A DNA stretch of 15,127 nt from the NCBI GenBank assembly GCA_903930805.1, contig CAIYZZ010000057.1, forward strand, positions 1 through 15,127. The letters run 5' to 3'. Both the position numbers and the translations under genes were made by a program. The stretch's first letter is position 1; the number at the start of each line of letters is the position of its first letter. This document shows, one piece after another, positions 1 through 6,503 of this stretch. Under the pieces are notes generated by a model that saw only the letters and a program-made list of their open reading frames with translations, searched no databases and was not told the DNA's origin. The stretch is from an uncultured Rhodocyclaceae bacterium (GTDB taxonomy: Bacteria; Pseudomonadota; Gammaproteobacteria; Burkholderiales; Rhodocyclaceae).

Positions 1-611
1 ACGTGACGGCCGTGCTGGGCGTGATTGGCACCGTGCTGGCGTTTGCGCTCTATATCTGCACTGCAATGATTTACGCCTGCCTGCGATTCCTGCGCGAATG
101 GCACTCGCCGCTGACCGTCATCAATTACATCCTGCTTGGTGGCGCTTCCGGTTTTTCGCTGGCCGCCGCTTTGTCGGCCGTGCTGGCGCCGGCGGTGATG
201 CCCTTCCTCGCCGGCTGGGCGCTGATCATTACCTTCCTCGGCCTGGTGGGCCGCAGTGCATCGCTGATCCGCAACGAGCGGCTCAAGCCGAAATCCACGT
301 TGCAAAGCGCCATCGGCATCAAGCACCCGAAAATCGTCCAGACGACGCAAGGCATGATGGGCGGTGCCTTCAACACCCGCGAGTTCTTTCATGGCCAGAG
401 CCGGGCGGTGCTGCGCTCGGTGAAATGGCTGTTTCTGCTGATGGTTTTCCTGTTGCCCATGGGCTTGCTGGGTGCGGGCTTGTCGGCAGCGGCGAGCGGT
501 CTGCTGACGCTTGCCTTTGTCGTGCAATACTTCGGGTTGCTGGCCGAACGCTGGTTCTTCTTTGCTCAGGCCAACCATCCGCAGAACCTGTATTACCAGT
601 CGGTCGCTTGA
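1..611 (+). CDS. DmsC/SoeC-like membrane anchor subunit of a molybdopterin oxidoreductase (3' part)
   Basis: The visible 202 residues are the C-terminal part of a polytopic membrane protein; the frame is open to the window edge, so the GTG at position 3 is probably internal. About five hydrophobic segments are visible (near residues 4-27, 42-62, 66-86, 141-160 and 165-185). The cytoplasmic-type loop with KSTLQSAIGIKHPKI and GGAFNTREFFHG, and the end AERWFFFAQANHPQN, are what I associate with the DmsC anchor family, usually about 300 residues. Such subunits hold a molybdoenzyme plus an FeS subunit on the inner membrane and exchange electrons with quinone. Members include DMSO reductase DmsC and sulfite dehydrogenase SoeC. 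The next gene is tusA, so a sulfur substrate (SoeABC-like) is plausible, but the catalytic subunits lie outside the window and decide this. The family call is good; the substrate is inference. Confidence 0.85.
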   Translation, partial: VTAVLGVIGTVLAFALYICTAMIYACLRFLREWHSPLTVINYILLGGASGFSLAAALSAVLAPAVMPFLAGWALIITFLGLVGRSASLIRNERLKPKSTLQSAIGIKHPKIVQTTQGMMGGAFNTREFFHGQSRAVLRSVKWLFLLMVFLLPMGLLGAGLSAAASGLLTLAFVVQYFGLLAERWFFFAQANHPQNLYYQSVA

Positions 612-616
612 GATAT

Positions 617-645
617 TTGCCGCAAGTGCCAATGCAGCTTAAGAT
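617..645 (+). promoter_or_regulatory. Candidate sigma-70 promoter for tusA
   Basis: TTGCCG (617-622) and TAAGAT (640-645) are separated by 17 bases and lie about 70 bases before the tusA start. The hexamers match consensus at 3/6 and 4/6, so this is weak. No convincing terminator separates the DmsC-like gene from tusA, so co-transcription is equally possible. Confidence 0.25.
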
Positions 646-714
646 GCGCAACGTGCGGGGCAACGTTTCCCCACCAAGATTTTTAACCACCCACTAATCA
701 CCGGAGGACTAATA

Positions 715-942
715 ATGAATTTCGACAAGGAACTGGATGCCCGCGGCCTGAACTGCCCGCTGCCGATTTTGCGTGCCAAGAAATCACTCGGCGAAATGAC
801 CAGCGGCCAAGTGCTGCGCATCATCTCCACCGATCCGGGCTCCGTGAAGGACTTTGCTGCCTTCGCCAAGCAGACCGGCAACGAACTGCTTTCGAGCGCC
901 GAGAACAACAAGGAGTTCGAGTTCTACATGAAGCGCAAGTAA
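715..942 (+). CDS. tusA: TusA/SirA-family sulfur carrier protein
   Basis: A 75-residue cytoplasmic protein with the TusA signature: R10-G-L-N-C14-P-L-P17, the CPxP motif whose cysteine carries persulfide sulfur. The middle part (GQVLRIISTDPGSVKDFAAFAKQTGNELL) matches the usual beta-alpha fold, and the length is normal for the family. The start is supported by a CGGAGG Shine-Dalgarno near 702-707. TusA proteins pass sulfur from cysteine desulfurase or rhodanese to tRNA thiolation, molybdenum cofactor synthesis or, in sulfur oxidisers, to the Dsr or Hdr-like machinery. Here it lies between a DmsC-like anchor and a DsrE2-like protein, which points to dissimilatory sulfur trafficking rather than only tRNA modification. 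The role is inferred from neighbours; the family is certain. The stop codon overlaps the first base of a dispersed repeat, and a terminator follows. Confidence 0.93.
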   Translation: MNFDKELDARGLNCPLPILRAKKSLGEMTSGQVLRIISTDPGSVKDFAAFAKQTGNELLSSAENNKEFEFYMKRK

Positions 943-966
943 AAAGTCGGCACTGGCTGGACGGCG
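942..966 (+). repeat. Dispersed 25-base intergenic repeat, copy A
   Basis: Starts on the last base of the tusA stop codon. It consists of AAAAGTCG, then GCA, then CTGGC-T-GGACGGCG. It differs from the three-copy consensus at one base (T at position 958 where the others have G). Copies B (5029-5053) and C (12995-13019) lie on the opposite strand. It is in the transcribed 3' region of tusA, upstream of the terminator. Confidence 0.85.
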
Positions 967-981
967 CTGTCAGGCTGACTA

Positions 982-1026
982 CGCGGAAGGGCGTTCATTG
1001 ATGATCTGGGCGCCCTTCCGCGTTTT
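982..1026 (+). terminator. Rho-independent terminator after tusA
   Basis: Perfect 12-base stem (CGCGGAAGGGCG at 982-993 with CGCCCTTCCGCG at 1011-1022), a 17-base loop, then TTTT (1023-1026). It closes the tusA transcript and separates it from the DsrE-family gene. The T-tract is short, so termination may be partial. Confidence 0.8.
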
Positions 1027-1083
1027 AAGATCGGCCATGATTTGGTTAATGCACTTATAAATACTATTGCTTCGATGTTGCGC

Positions 1084-1150
1084 TGCGATTTGTCGCATCA
1101 TGCGCCACTGAGAAATTACCATCCATTACAAAGCCGCGTCGTGAACGACG
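1084..1150 (+). promoter_or_regulatory. Leader of the DsrE2-like gene with two short palindromes
   Basis: The 142 bases between the tusA terminator and the next start hold two exact inverted repeats: TGCGA-TTTG-TCGCA (1084-1097) and CGTCGT-GA-ACGACG (1137-1150). The second ends just before the GAGGAG ribosome binding site (about 1156-1161) and could form a hairpin near it. An AT-rich patch (1055-1068, containing TATAAA and TACTAT) may be a -10 region, but I find no good -35. The palindromes are visible; a regulatory role is inference. Confidence 0.3.
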
Positions 1151-1168
1151 TCGTCGAGGAGAGTAGTC

Positions 1169-1774
1169 ATGAGCACCAGCCCCGAAATTGAAGAATTGAT
1201 TAACAAGCGCCTCGACGAACTGCTGCCGCAGAAGCTTGATGCCCTGCTGCAGGAACGTGCGGAATCGAAGATTGCCTCGATGGCCATCATCTGCACCAAG
1301 GGCACGCTGGACTGGGGCTATCCCCCCTTCATTCTCGCCTCCACCGCCGCCGCGCTGGGCTGGGATGTCACCATCTTCTTCACCTTCTATGGCCTGCAAC
1401 TGGTCAAGAAGGACATTTCCGACCTCAAGATTAGTCCGCTGGGCAACCCCGGCATGCCGATGAAAATGCCTTTCGGCCCCGATTGGTTCAAGAGCATCAA
1501 CTGGAACATCCCGAACATCATCCAGGCCAACATTCCCGGCTTTGAGAGTTTGGCGACCAGCCTGATGCAGCAGACCATCAAGAACAACGGCGTGGCCCCG
1601 CTAGCTGAGCTGCGCGAACTGTCTCAAGAAGCCGGCGTCAAGTTCTCTGTCTGCCAGATGACCGTTGAGCTGTTCGGCTTCGACCACAAGGATTTCATCG
1701 ATGGCATGGAATATGTCGGCGCTGCCTCCTTCCTGCCCGTTGCGCAGACTGCGGATGTAACGCTGTTCATCTAA
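1169..1774 (+). CDS. DsrE/DsrF-family (DsrE2-like) sulfur-transfer protein
   Basis: 201 residues. Residues 1-34 form a charged, probably helical leader; then comes a DsrE-type alpha/beta domain with ICTKGTLDWGYPPFILASTAAALG (about 41-64), a hydrophobic strand and helix, and SVCQMTVELFGF (about 160-171). The two cysteines, C42 and C162, fall at domain positions typical of DsrE2 proteins; C162 in the C-Q-M-T context is the likely persulfide acceptor. The end (AASFLPVAQTADVTLFI) is also typical. In sulfur oxidisers DsrE2 is encoded with TusA and rhodanese and is thought to pass sulfane sulfur at the membrane. Its position one gene after tusA supports that role, although a terminator separates them, so it may have its own promoter. 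Start chosen for the GAGGAG site about 8 bases upstream. The call from 'peroxiredoxin-like' annotations would describe the same family. Confidence 0.83.
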   Translation: MSTSPEIEELINKRLDELLPQKLDALLQERAESKIASMAIICTKGTLDWGYPPFILASTAAALGWDVTIFFTFYGLQLVKKDISDLKISPLGNPGMPMKMPFGPDWFKSINWNIPNIIQANIPGFESLATSLMQQTIKNNGVAPLAELRELSQEAGVKFSVCQMTVELFGFDHKDFIDGMEYVGAASFLPVAQTADVTLFI

Positions 1775-1880
1775 TTTTGTCGTATCGCTGCAACGTAATT
1801 GAAACAATTGGGCGGATAGATGAGGTAGGCAATTGTCGTCCGCCGCACCACGGGCTAGAGTTACATCAACTTAGCGTCGC

Positions 1881-1916
1881 TTGTCAGGTTATTTGTTTAA
1901 CTTATTGATATATAAA
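1881..1916 (+). promoter_or_regulatory. Candidate promoter region for the FadL-like gene
   Basis: The 158 bases before the FadL-like start include TTGTCA (1881-1886) followed by a very AT-rich stretch ending in TATATAAA (1909-1916). TTGTCA with a 17-base spacer leads to ATTGAT, a poor -10. The best -10 (TATAAA) would put the start site only about 10 bases before the Shine-Dalgarno AGGGGGAA (1923-1930). A promoter is likely in this stretch, but I cannot place it. Confidence 0.25.
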
Positions 1917-1932
1917 CCCATCAGGGGGAACC

Positions 1933-3354
1933 ATGAAACTCAAAAAAATCGCCGCACTTCTCGCTATCGCTGGTCTTTCCGGCTCAGCTTTCGCCACCAA
2001 CGGCATGAACATGGAAGGTTACGGCCCGGTCGGCACCGCTATGGGTGGTGCTTCCTTCGCCTACGACAACGGCACAGCCGGCATGATCAACAACCCTGCA
2101 ACCCTCGGCTTTATGGCGAGCGGCACTAGCCGTTTTGATATTGCGGTGGGTGGCCTTCACCCCGATGTCACCTCAAAGATGGCTGGTGTTCCGAACGCTA
2201 ATTCCGGCGGTGACGCTTATTACATGCCTGCAGTCGGCTATATCCGCAAGGATGGCAAACTGGCTTGGGGTATCGGCATGATGGCTCAGGGCGGTATGGG
2301 CACTGAATATGGAAAGAACTCATTTCTTAGTGGCTATCAATCCATGGGGGGAGCGCAGGGCGTCTCAGGATTGGAAAATCGCTCCGAACTCGGAATCGGT
2401 CGCGTGATTTTCCCCTTGTCCTATGACGTCTCGGATACCCTTAAAATTGGCGGCTCTGTCGACTATCTGTGGGGCGGTCTCGACATACAGATGCAAATGC
2501 CTGGCACAACGTTCGGTCAATTCGCCGGTTTCATGCCTCCCGCCTCCCCGCTTGGTTATGCTACCGGATCAATGATTCAAGCCTTTGGTGCGTTTGGCGT
2601 GCGTGATGTCGGGTACGCCCACTTTGACTTCTCCGAAGGTGGGAACCATATGAAGCAGGAGCTTACGACCACTGGTTGGGCGGGCAACCTCGGTTTTACT
2701 TGGCAAGCATCCCCGCAGCTGACGATTGGCGGCGTCTATCATGCCAAAACCAGCCTTGATGACATGTCAGGTAATGGCAAGATCAACATGCTGGTTAATA
2801 TGGGCGGTGGCTTGAATGTCCCGATGTCGGTTACCGGTAAGCTTAAAGTTGTCGACTTCCAGTGGCCTGAAACTTACGGCATTGGTATGGCTTATCAAGT
2901 GAATGAGCGATTGATGCTGGCCGCCGATTACAAGCGTATTGGTTGGGCTGATTCCATGAAGGATTTCAAGATGCAATTCACGGCCTCCGGCAATGCTGGA
3001 ACGCTCGCTGGCTTGAATGGCACGAGCATGACGGCTGTGCTTTATCAGAACTGGGATGATCAGAATGTCTTCATGTTTGGCGGCGCCTACAAGTACTCAA
3101 ATGAGCTGACTTTGCGGGCTGGTGTGAACCTGGCTAACAATCCGATTCCCAAGAAGTACTTGAACGCACTGTTCCCGGCCACAATCAAGGATACGCTGAC
3201 ACTTGGTTTTGGTTATGCTGTTAGCAAGGCTGGATCGGTCGACTTCTCCTACACTTATGCTCCTGAAGTTTCGGAGACAAACCCCAACACGGCCATCAAG
3301 ACTACCCATGGCCAGAGCAACAACTGGCAAGCCATGTACAGTCATCGCTTCTGA
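1933..3354 (+). CDS. FadL/OmpP1/TodX-family outer-membrane transport protein
   Basis: 473 residues with a Sec signal peptide (MKLKKIAALLAIAGLSGSAFA, cleavage after residue 21) and a mature start NGMNMEGYGPVGTAMGGAS. The following YDNGTAGMINNPATLGF is the conserved N-terminal part of FadL-family channels, whose N-terminus plugs a 14-strand barrel. The C-terminus is MYSHRF; a terminal phenylalanine is the usual signal for outer-membrane assembly. Length is normal. The family moves hydrophobic compounds (long-chain fatty acids, aromatics, alkanes) across the outer membrane; the substrate here is not determinable. Start chosen for AGGGGGAA immediately upstream and the intact signal peptide. It is followed by its own terminator, so it is probably monocistronic. 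Codon use is visibly richer in A/T third positions than in the cyclase or aldolase genes. Confidence 0.92.
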   Translation: MKLKKIAALLAIAGLSGSAFATNGMNMEGYGPVGTAMGGASFAYDNGTAGMINNPATLGFMASGTSRFDIAVGGLHPDVTSKMAGVPNANSGGDAYYMPAVGYIRKDGKLAWGIGMMAQGGMGTEYGKNSFLSGYQSMGGAQGVSGLENRSELGIGRVIFPLSYDVSDTLKIGGSVDYLWGGLDIQMQMPGTTFGQFAGFMPPASPLGYATGSMIQAFGAFGVRDVGYAHFDFSEGGNHMKQELTTTGWAGNLGFTWQASPQLTIGGVYHAKTSLDDMSGNGKINMLVNMGGGLNVPMSVTGKLKVVDFQWPETYGIGMAYQVNERLMLAADYKRIGWADSMKDFKMQFTASGNAGTLAGLNGTSMTAVLYQNWDDQNVFMFGGAYKYSNELTLRAGVNLANNPIPKKYLNALFPATIKDTLTLGFGYAVSKAGSVDFSYTYAPEVSETNPNTAIKTTHGQSNNWQAMYSHRF

Positions 3355-3371
3355 TTGCTGTTTAGCACCTG

Positions 3372-3398
3372 AAAAGGCCGGCCTTGCCGGCTTTTTTT
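3372..3398 (+). terminator. Rho-independent terminator after the FadL-like gene
   Basis: GCCGGC (3377-3382), loop CTT, GCCGGC (3386-3391), then seven T (3392-3398), with a run of A on the left side that extends pairing. It is a textbook intrinsic terminator 18 bases after the stop. Confidence 0.92.
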
Positions 3399-3445
3399 AT
3401 ATCGGCAAGACGTAACATAAATCAAATATATAACGGAGAAAATAT

Positions 3446-4342
3446 ATGTCGAACCTGTTCAAATTTCTTGGAGCGCTTGCTCTCTTGGTTTGCGCGACTG
3501 TGGCCTCTGCCCAGACCTTGAAGCCTTTCGTGCTCGGCTCCAAGGGCGCGGGTGATCTGGCTGCAAAGGTCGAGGCGACCAAGACGGCGCTTACCGGTGC
3601 TGGCTTTACCATCGTTGGCAGCTATAGCCCCTATGCCGACACTACCATCCTCATCGCCACGAACGATGAATTGAAGACCACAGCAGCGAAATCCGAAAAC
3701 GGCGGTTTCGGTGCCGGACAGCGCGTTTCTGTCGTCAAGGTCAAGGATGAAGTGCAGGTGTCCTACGCCAACCCCGCCTATTGGGCGAACATCTACCGCA
3801 TGTCAGGTGATCTCAAGGGCACGGCGGACAAGCTCCAGGCCGCGCTCGGCAAGGTCGAGGAATTTGGCGCCAAGGGCCTGACGGCAGCTGAGTTGCGCAA
3901 TTACCACTACAAGATGATGATGCCCTACTTCGACGATCCCGACCCTCTCGTATTACATGCGAGCCACGAGGATGCCATCAAGCAGGTCGAAGCTGGGCTC
4001 GCCGCCGGCAAGCAAGGTGTCACCAAGGTTTACCGCATCGACATTCCCGGCAAGAAAGAAGTTGTGTTCGGCGTGGCCATGAAGGGTACGGCGAATGACA
4101 AATTCATCGACGACAAGTTCATCATGGGTGAAGTTGACTTCAAGGATGTCAAATCGGCCGCGCACCTGCCATATGAGATTCTCGTGGTAGATCGCAAGGT
4201 GTTCGCCCTGTCGGCTAGGTTCCGCATCGCGGCCAGTTTCCCCGACCTGTCGATGACCGGCGACAACAGCTTCATGCGCATCATGGAATCGCCGGGTGCC
4301 ATCAAGAAGGCGTTGGCCTATACCGCCGGCGACAAAGACTAA
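3446..4342 (+). CDS. Exported protein of unknown function, probably two DUF302-like halves
   Basis: 298 residues. Residues 1-22 (MSNLFKFLGALALLVCATVASA) are a clear signal peptide, so the mature protein (from about Q23) is periplasmic. A CGGAGAA site (3434-3440) precedes the ATG. I do not recognise a named family. The first half (about 23-135) has the order 'helix with AGFTIVGSYSPY, strand TTILIATND, strand RVSVVKVKDEVQVSYANP, helix TADKLQAALGK', which resembles the DUF302 fold. The second half (about 170-292) repeats it: strand EVVFGVAMKG, YEILVVDRKVFALSARFR, final helix GAIKKALAY. The two halves are joined by a linker rich in H, M, Y and D (LRNYHYKMMMPYFDDPDP) that could bind metal or a ligand. 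It starts only 48 bases after the FadL-like terminator, so it may depend on read-through or a promoter overlapping the hairpin. Function unknown; duplication is my reading of pattern, not an alignment score. Confidence 0.7.
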   Translation: MSNLFKFLGALALLVCATVASAQTLKPFVLGSKGAGDLAAKVEATKTALTGAGFTIVGSYSPYADTTILIATNDELKTTAAKSENGGFGAGQRVSVVKVKDEVQVSYANPAYWANIYRMSGDLKGTADKLQAALGKVEEFGAKGLTAAELRNYHYKMMMPYFDDPDPLVLHASHEDAIKQVEAGLAAGKQGVTKVYRIDIPGKKEVVFGVAMKGTANDKFIDDKFIMGEVDFKDVKSAAHLPYEILVVDRKVFALSARFRIAASFPDLSMTGDNSFMRIMESPGAIKKALAYTAGDKD

Positions 4343-4389
4343 CTCAGACGATCGACTTGGATGCTTGGCGAGTTGCTGACGGTAATGCA

Positions 4390-5022
4390 GTGACTGACAT
4401 CCCAGCCGCCGTTCTCGCCACCGCCTACGCTATGAACGCTGCCGGCATCAACCGGGGGACGGCAGGCAATGTCAGTGCGCGTTGTGCCGATGGGTTCATC
4501 ATCACCCCCACCGGCATGGCTTACGATGAATGCGTTGCCGGAGACATGGCAAAAGTCGGTTCTGATGGAACGGCATCCGGGCGGCGAAAACCTTCGTCCG
4601 AGTGGCGCTTTCACCATGATATCTACATCGCGCGACCGGAGGCGGGGGCGATCATCCACGCCCATTCCCCCTTCGCCACGACGCTCGCCTGCCACGCAAT
4701 CGAGATTCCGCCCTTCCATTACATGATCGCGCGCTTCGGCGGCGCTACTGTGCGCTGCGCCGCTTACGCCACCTTTGGCACGCAGGAACTGTCGAACGCC
4801 ATTCTCATCGCCTTGCAAGACCGCTGCGCTTGTCTGATGGCCCATCATGGCATGGTGGTCTGCGGTGCCGATCTCAAGGGGGCGCTGGCGCTGGCGCTCG
4901 AGTTAGAGACGTTGTGTGAGCAATACTGGCGTGTGCTGCAACTCGGGCAGCCGCAGTTGTTACCCACCGCCGAAATGGTGCGGGTGATTGATAAATTCAG
5001 GGATTACGGCAAACAGGAGTAG
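4390..5022 (+). CDS. Class II aldolase, FucA-like (fuculose-1-phosphate aldolase family)
   Basis: 210 residues from a GTG start. The catalytic set of E. coli FucA is present with a constant offset of two residues: E71 in SSEWRFH (FucA E73), zinc ligands H90 and H92 in IIHAH (H92, H94) and H153 in HHG (H155). TAGNVSAR, ITPTGM and CAAYATFGT(Q/R)ELS are also family motifs. The enzyme cleaves or forms a C-C bond of a sugar 1-phosphate using zinc and yields dihydroxyacetone phosphate plus an aldehyde. Related enzymes also act in 5'-deoxyadenosine or methylthioribose salvage, so the substrate is open. The frame can be extended to a TTG at 4357, but GTG at 4390 fits the family N-terminus (TDIPAAVLAT...). 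Neither has a good Shine-Dalgarno. It begins 47 bases after the exported protein gene without a visible terminator, so the two may be co-transcribed. Confidence 0.85.
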   Translation: MTDIPAAVLATAYAMNAAGINRGTAGNVSARCADGFIITPTGMAYDECVAGDMAKVGSDGTASGRRKPSSEWRFHHDIYIARPEAGAIIHAHSPFATTLACHAIEIPPFHYMIARFGGATVRCAAYATFGTQELSNAILIALQDRCACLMAHHGMVVCGADLKGALALALELETLCEQYWRVLQLGQPQLLPTAEMVRVIDKFRDYGKQE

Positions 5023-5028
5023 TGGGTT

Positions 5029-5053
5029 CGCCGTCCCGCCAGTGACGACTTTT
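5029..5053 (-). repeat. Dispersed 25-base intergenic repeat, copy B
   Basis: Read on the minus strand it is AAAAGTCG, TCA, CTGGC-G-GGACGGCG. It differs from the consensus only by T in place of G at the ninth position. It begins 6 bases after the aldolase stop, in the convergent gap with the TolC-type gene, just beyond that gene's terminator. Confidence 0.85.
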
Positions 5054-5063
5054 TCGCTGCACC

Positions 5064-5092
5064 AATAAAAATGGCCGCCCGTAAGCGGTCGT
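5064..5092 (-). terminator. Terminator of the type I secretion operon
   Basis: On the minus strand an 8-base stem with two G-U pairs (5085-5092 with 5071-5078, loop 5079-5084) is followed by TTTTATT (5070-5064). It lies 65 bases after the TolC-type stop. It would end transcription coming from the secretion genes. Confidence 0.65.
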
Positions 5093-5156
5093 TTAACTCA
5101 GCAACGCCCTCGATCTACTCAAAACTTTGCAACAGAGCCTTTCTGCGCCCGAACAA

Positions 5157-6503
5157 TCAGAGCTTGGCCGCAGCCAGCCATGCGCTGGCGTATTTGATCG
5201 CGTCATCGTCGATGGCGTCTGCCAGTGCCAGAAACTTCAAGCGATTACTGGCCAGTTCGAAGACGCTGGAAGCCTGATCGCGCTTCGCCAGAAAAACCCG
5301 CTGTTCCGAGTCAAGCACATCGACGATGGTGCGGGTGCCGGCGGCAACGCCCTTCTGCGCCGAAATCAGTGCCTGTTCGGCCGAGAGGATGGCCTGCTCG
5401 GTTGCCTGTACTTTCTCTATACCCTGTTCCAGCGCCAGGTACAGGCGCTCGGCCTCTGCCAGCAACTTTCTGCGGGTTGACTCCAGCGTCTGCCGCACGC
5501 GCTCGGTGTGTGCCTGCGTCTGGCGTACCTGTGCCATGACGCCAAAGCCGCTAATCAGGGGCACGGAAAGCTGCACGCCGATGTAATCGGTGCGATAACC
5601 GGTGCCAACCGTTGTATTTGTTTCGCTCTTGCCTTCTTGACGGCTGACGACCATGTCGATGTTCGGATAATGGCCCCCCTTAGCTCTTTCCACCTCGGCA
5701 TCCGCAGCCTCGAGCTGTTTGCGCAGTGATTGCAGATCCGGGCTGGTGGCTTCGATGCGCGCCATCCATTCTGCCCGTCCGGTGAGCGCCATCGCTGCGC
5801 TGGGCAGCGATCGGGGGTCAATGGCAGGCAGCCGATTGGCGTCGATATCGGTAACAGTGCGAAAGTCTTGCGATGCCTGGCTCAAGCGCATATTCGCTTC
5901 GGAAACACGGGCGCGTGACATGTCGCGTCTGGCCCGGGCATCGTCAACGTCGGTGCGCGTGCCCGTTCCGGATTTGAGACCTCTTTCCGCCAGCGTGACC
6001 AAGGCGTCCAGCGCTTTGGCTTCAGCGTTGGCCAGGGCCAGACCGGCACGCGCCAACAATACGTCGAGGTACGTGGTGGTCACGCGCAGACCCAAATTCT
6101 GCTCTTCCTTGCGGTAATTGGCGTCGGCCGCTTCGGATTGCGCCTGCGCCGAATTCAGGGCTGCCCATGCCGATTTTCGATAGATGGGCTGGCGCAAGGT
6201 CAGCGATTCGGATTCGGTGAAGTAATCACCGGTATCGGCACTGCGGCCGGTACTCAACTGGTAGTTGGTCGTGTTCGCCTTATTCCGCTGGCGTGAATAG
6301 CTGACTTGCGGCAGCAAGCCGGCACGCGCTACCGGAATTCCTTCCTCCGCTTCAAGCCGTGCCGCCTGGGCGGCAAGCAGCTCGGCATCATAAGACTGCG
6401 CCGAGCGATAGGCCGTCTCAAGATCCACCGCATGTGCCGAAGACAGAAGAAGACTGCTCAGCAGCACAGCCAGGCCAGCGGACTTTGTCAGTGTGCAGCG
6501 CAT
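5157..6503 (-). CDS. TolC-family outer-membrane channel of a type I secretion system
   Basis: 448 residues with a signal peptide (cleavage after SSAHA, about residue 25) followed by VDLETAYRSAQSYDAELLAAQAA, the usual start of TolC-family proteins. Two structural repeats are visible, each with long helices (for example GLALANAEAKALDALVTLAERGLKSGTGTRTDVDDARA and EQALISAQKGVAAGTRTIVDVLDSEQRVFLAKRDQ). The motif GTRT(I/D)V(L/D)D occurs in both halves, as expected from the internal duplication. It trimerises to form the outer-membrane and periplasmic tunnel. Its ATG overlaps the stop of the adaptor gene (TGATG), so the two are translationally coupled, with an AAGGAG site about 6 bases upstream. Last gene of the exporter set (PrtF position). 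Confidence 0.92.
   Translation of the reverse strand: MRCTLTKSAGLAVLLSSLLLSSAHAVDLETAYRSAQSYDAELLAAQAARLEAEEGIPVARAGLLPQVSYSRQRNKANTTNYQLSTGRSADTGDYFTESESLTLRQPIYRKSAWAALNSAQAQSEAADANYRKEEQNLGLRVTTTYLDVLLARAGLALANAEAKALDALVTLAERGLKSGTGTRTDVDDARARRDMSRARVSEANMRLSQASQDFRTVTDIDANRLPAIDPRSLPSAAMALTGRAEWMARIEATSPDLQSLRKQLEAADAEVERAKGGHYPNIDMVVSRQEGKSETNTTVGTGYRTDYIGVQLSVPLISGFGVMAQVRQTQAHTERVRQTLESTRRKLLAEAERLYLALEQGIEKVQATEQAILSAEQALISAQKGVAAGTRTIVDVLDSEQRVFLAKRDQASSVFELASNRLKFLALADAIDDDAIKYASAWLAAAKL

Noticed and set aside
4339..4848. 169-residue open frame on the minus strand over the aldolase
   Set aside because: Antisense to a gene with conserved catalytic residues; composition is low-complexity and no family is recognisable.
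5028..5056. Copies B and C as flanks of a composite element carrying the whole 5.1-13.0 kb block
   Set aside because: They are same-orientation repeats around the minus-strand block, but copy A lies outside it, there is no transposase, and the repeats are too short; a dispersed element explains all three better.
5064..5092. Terminator also serving the aldolase on the plus strand
   Set aside because: The hairpin is followed on the plus strand only by TTAACT, not a T-run, so it looks directional for the minus strand.
5719..6117. 132-residue plus-strand frame inside the TolC-type gene
   Set aside because: Shadow frame rich in R, S and A; the minus-strand gene has clear family features throughout.
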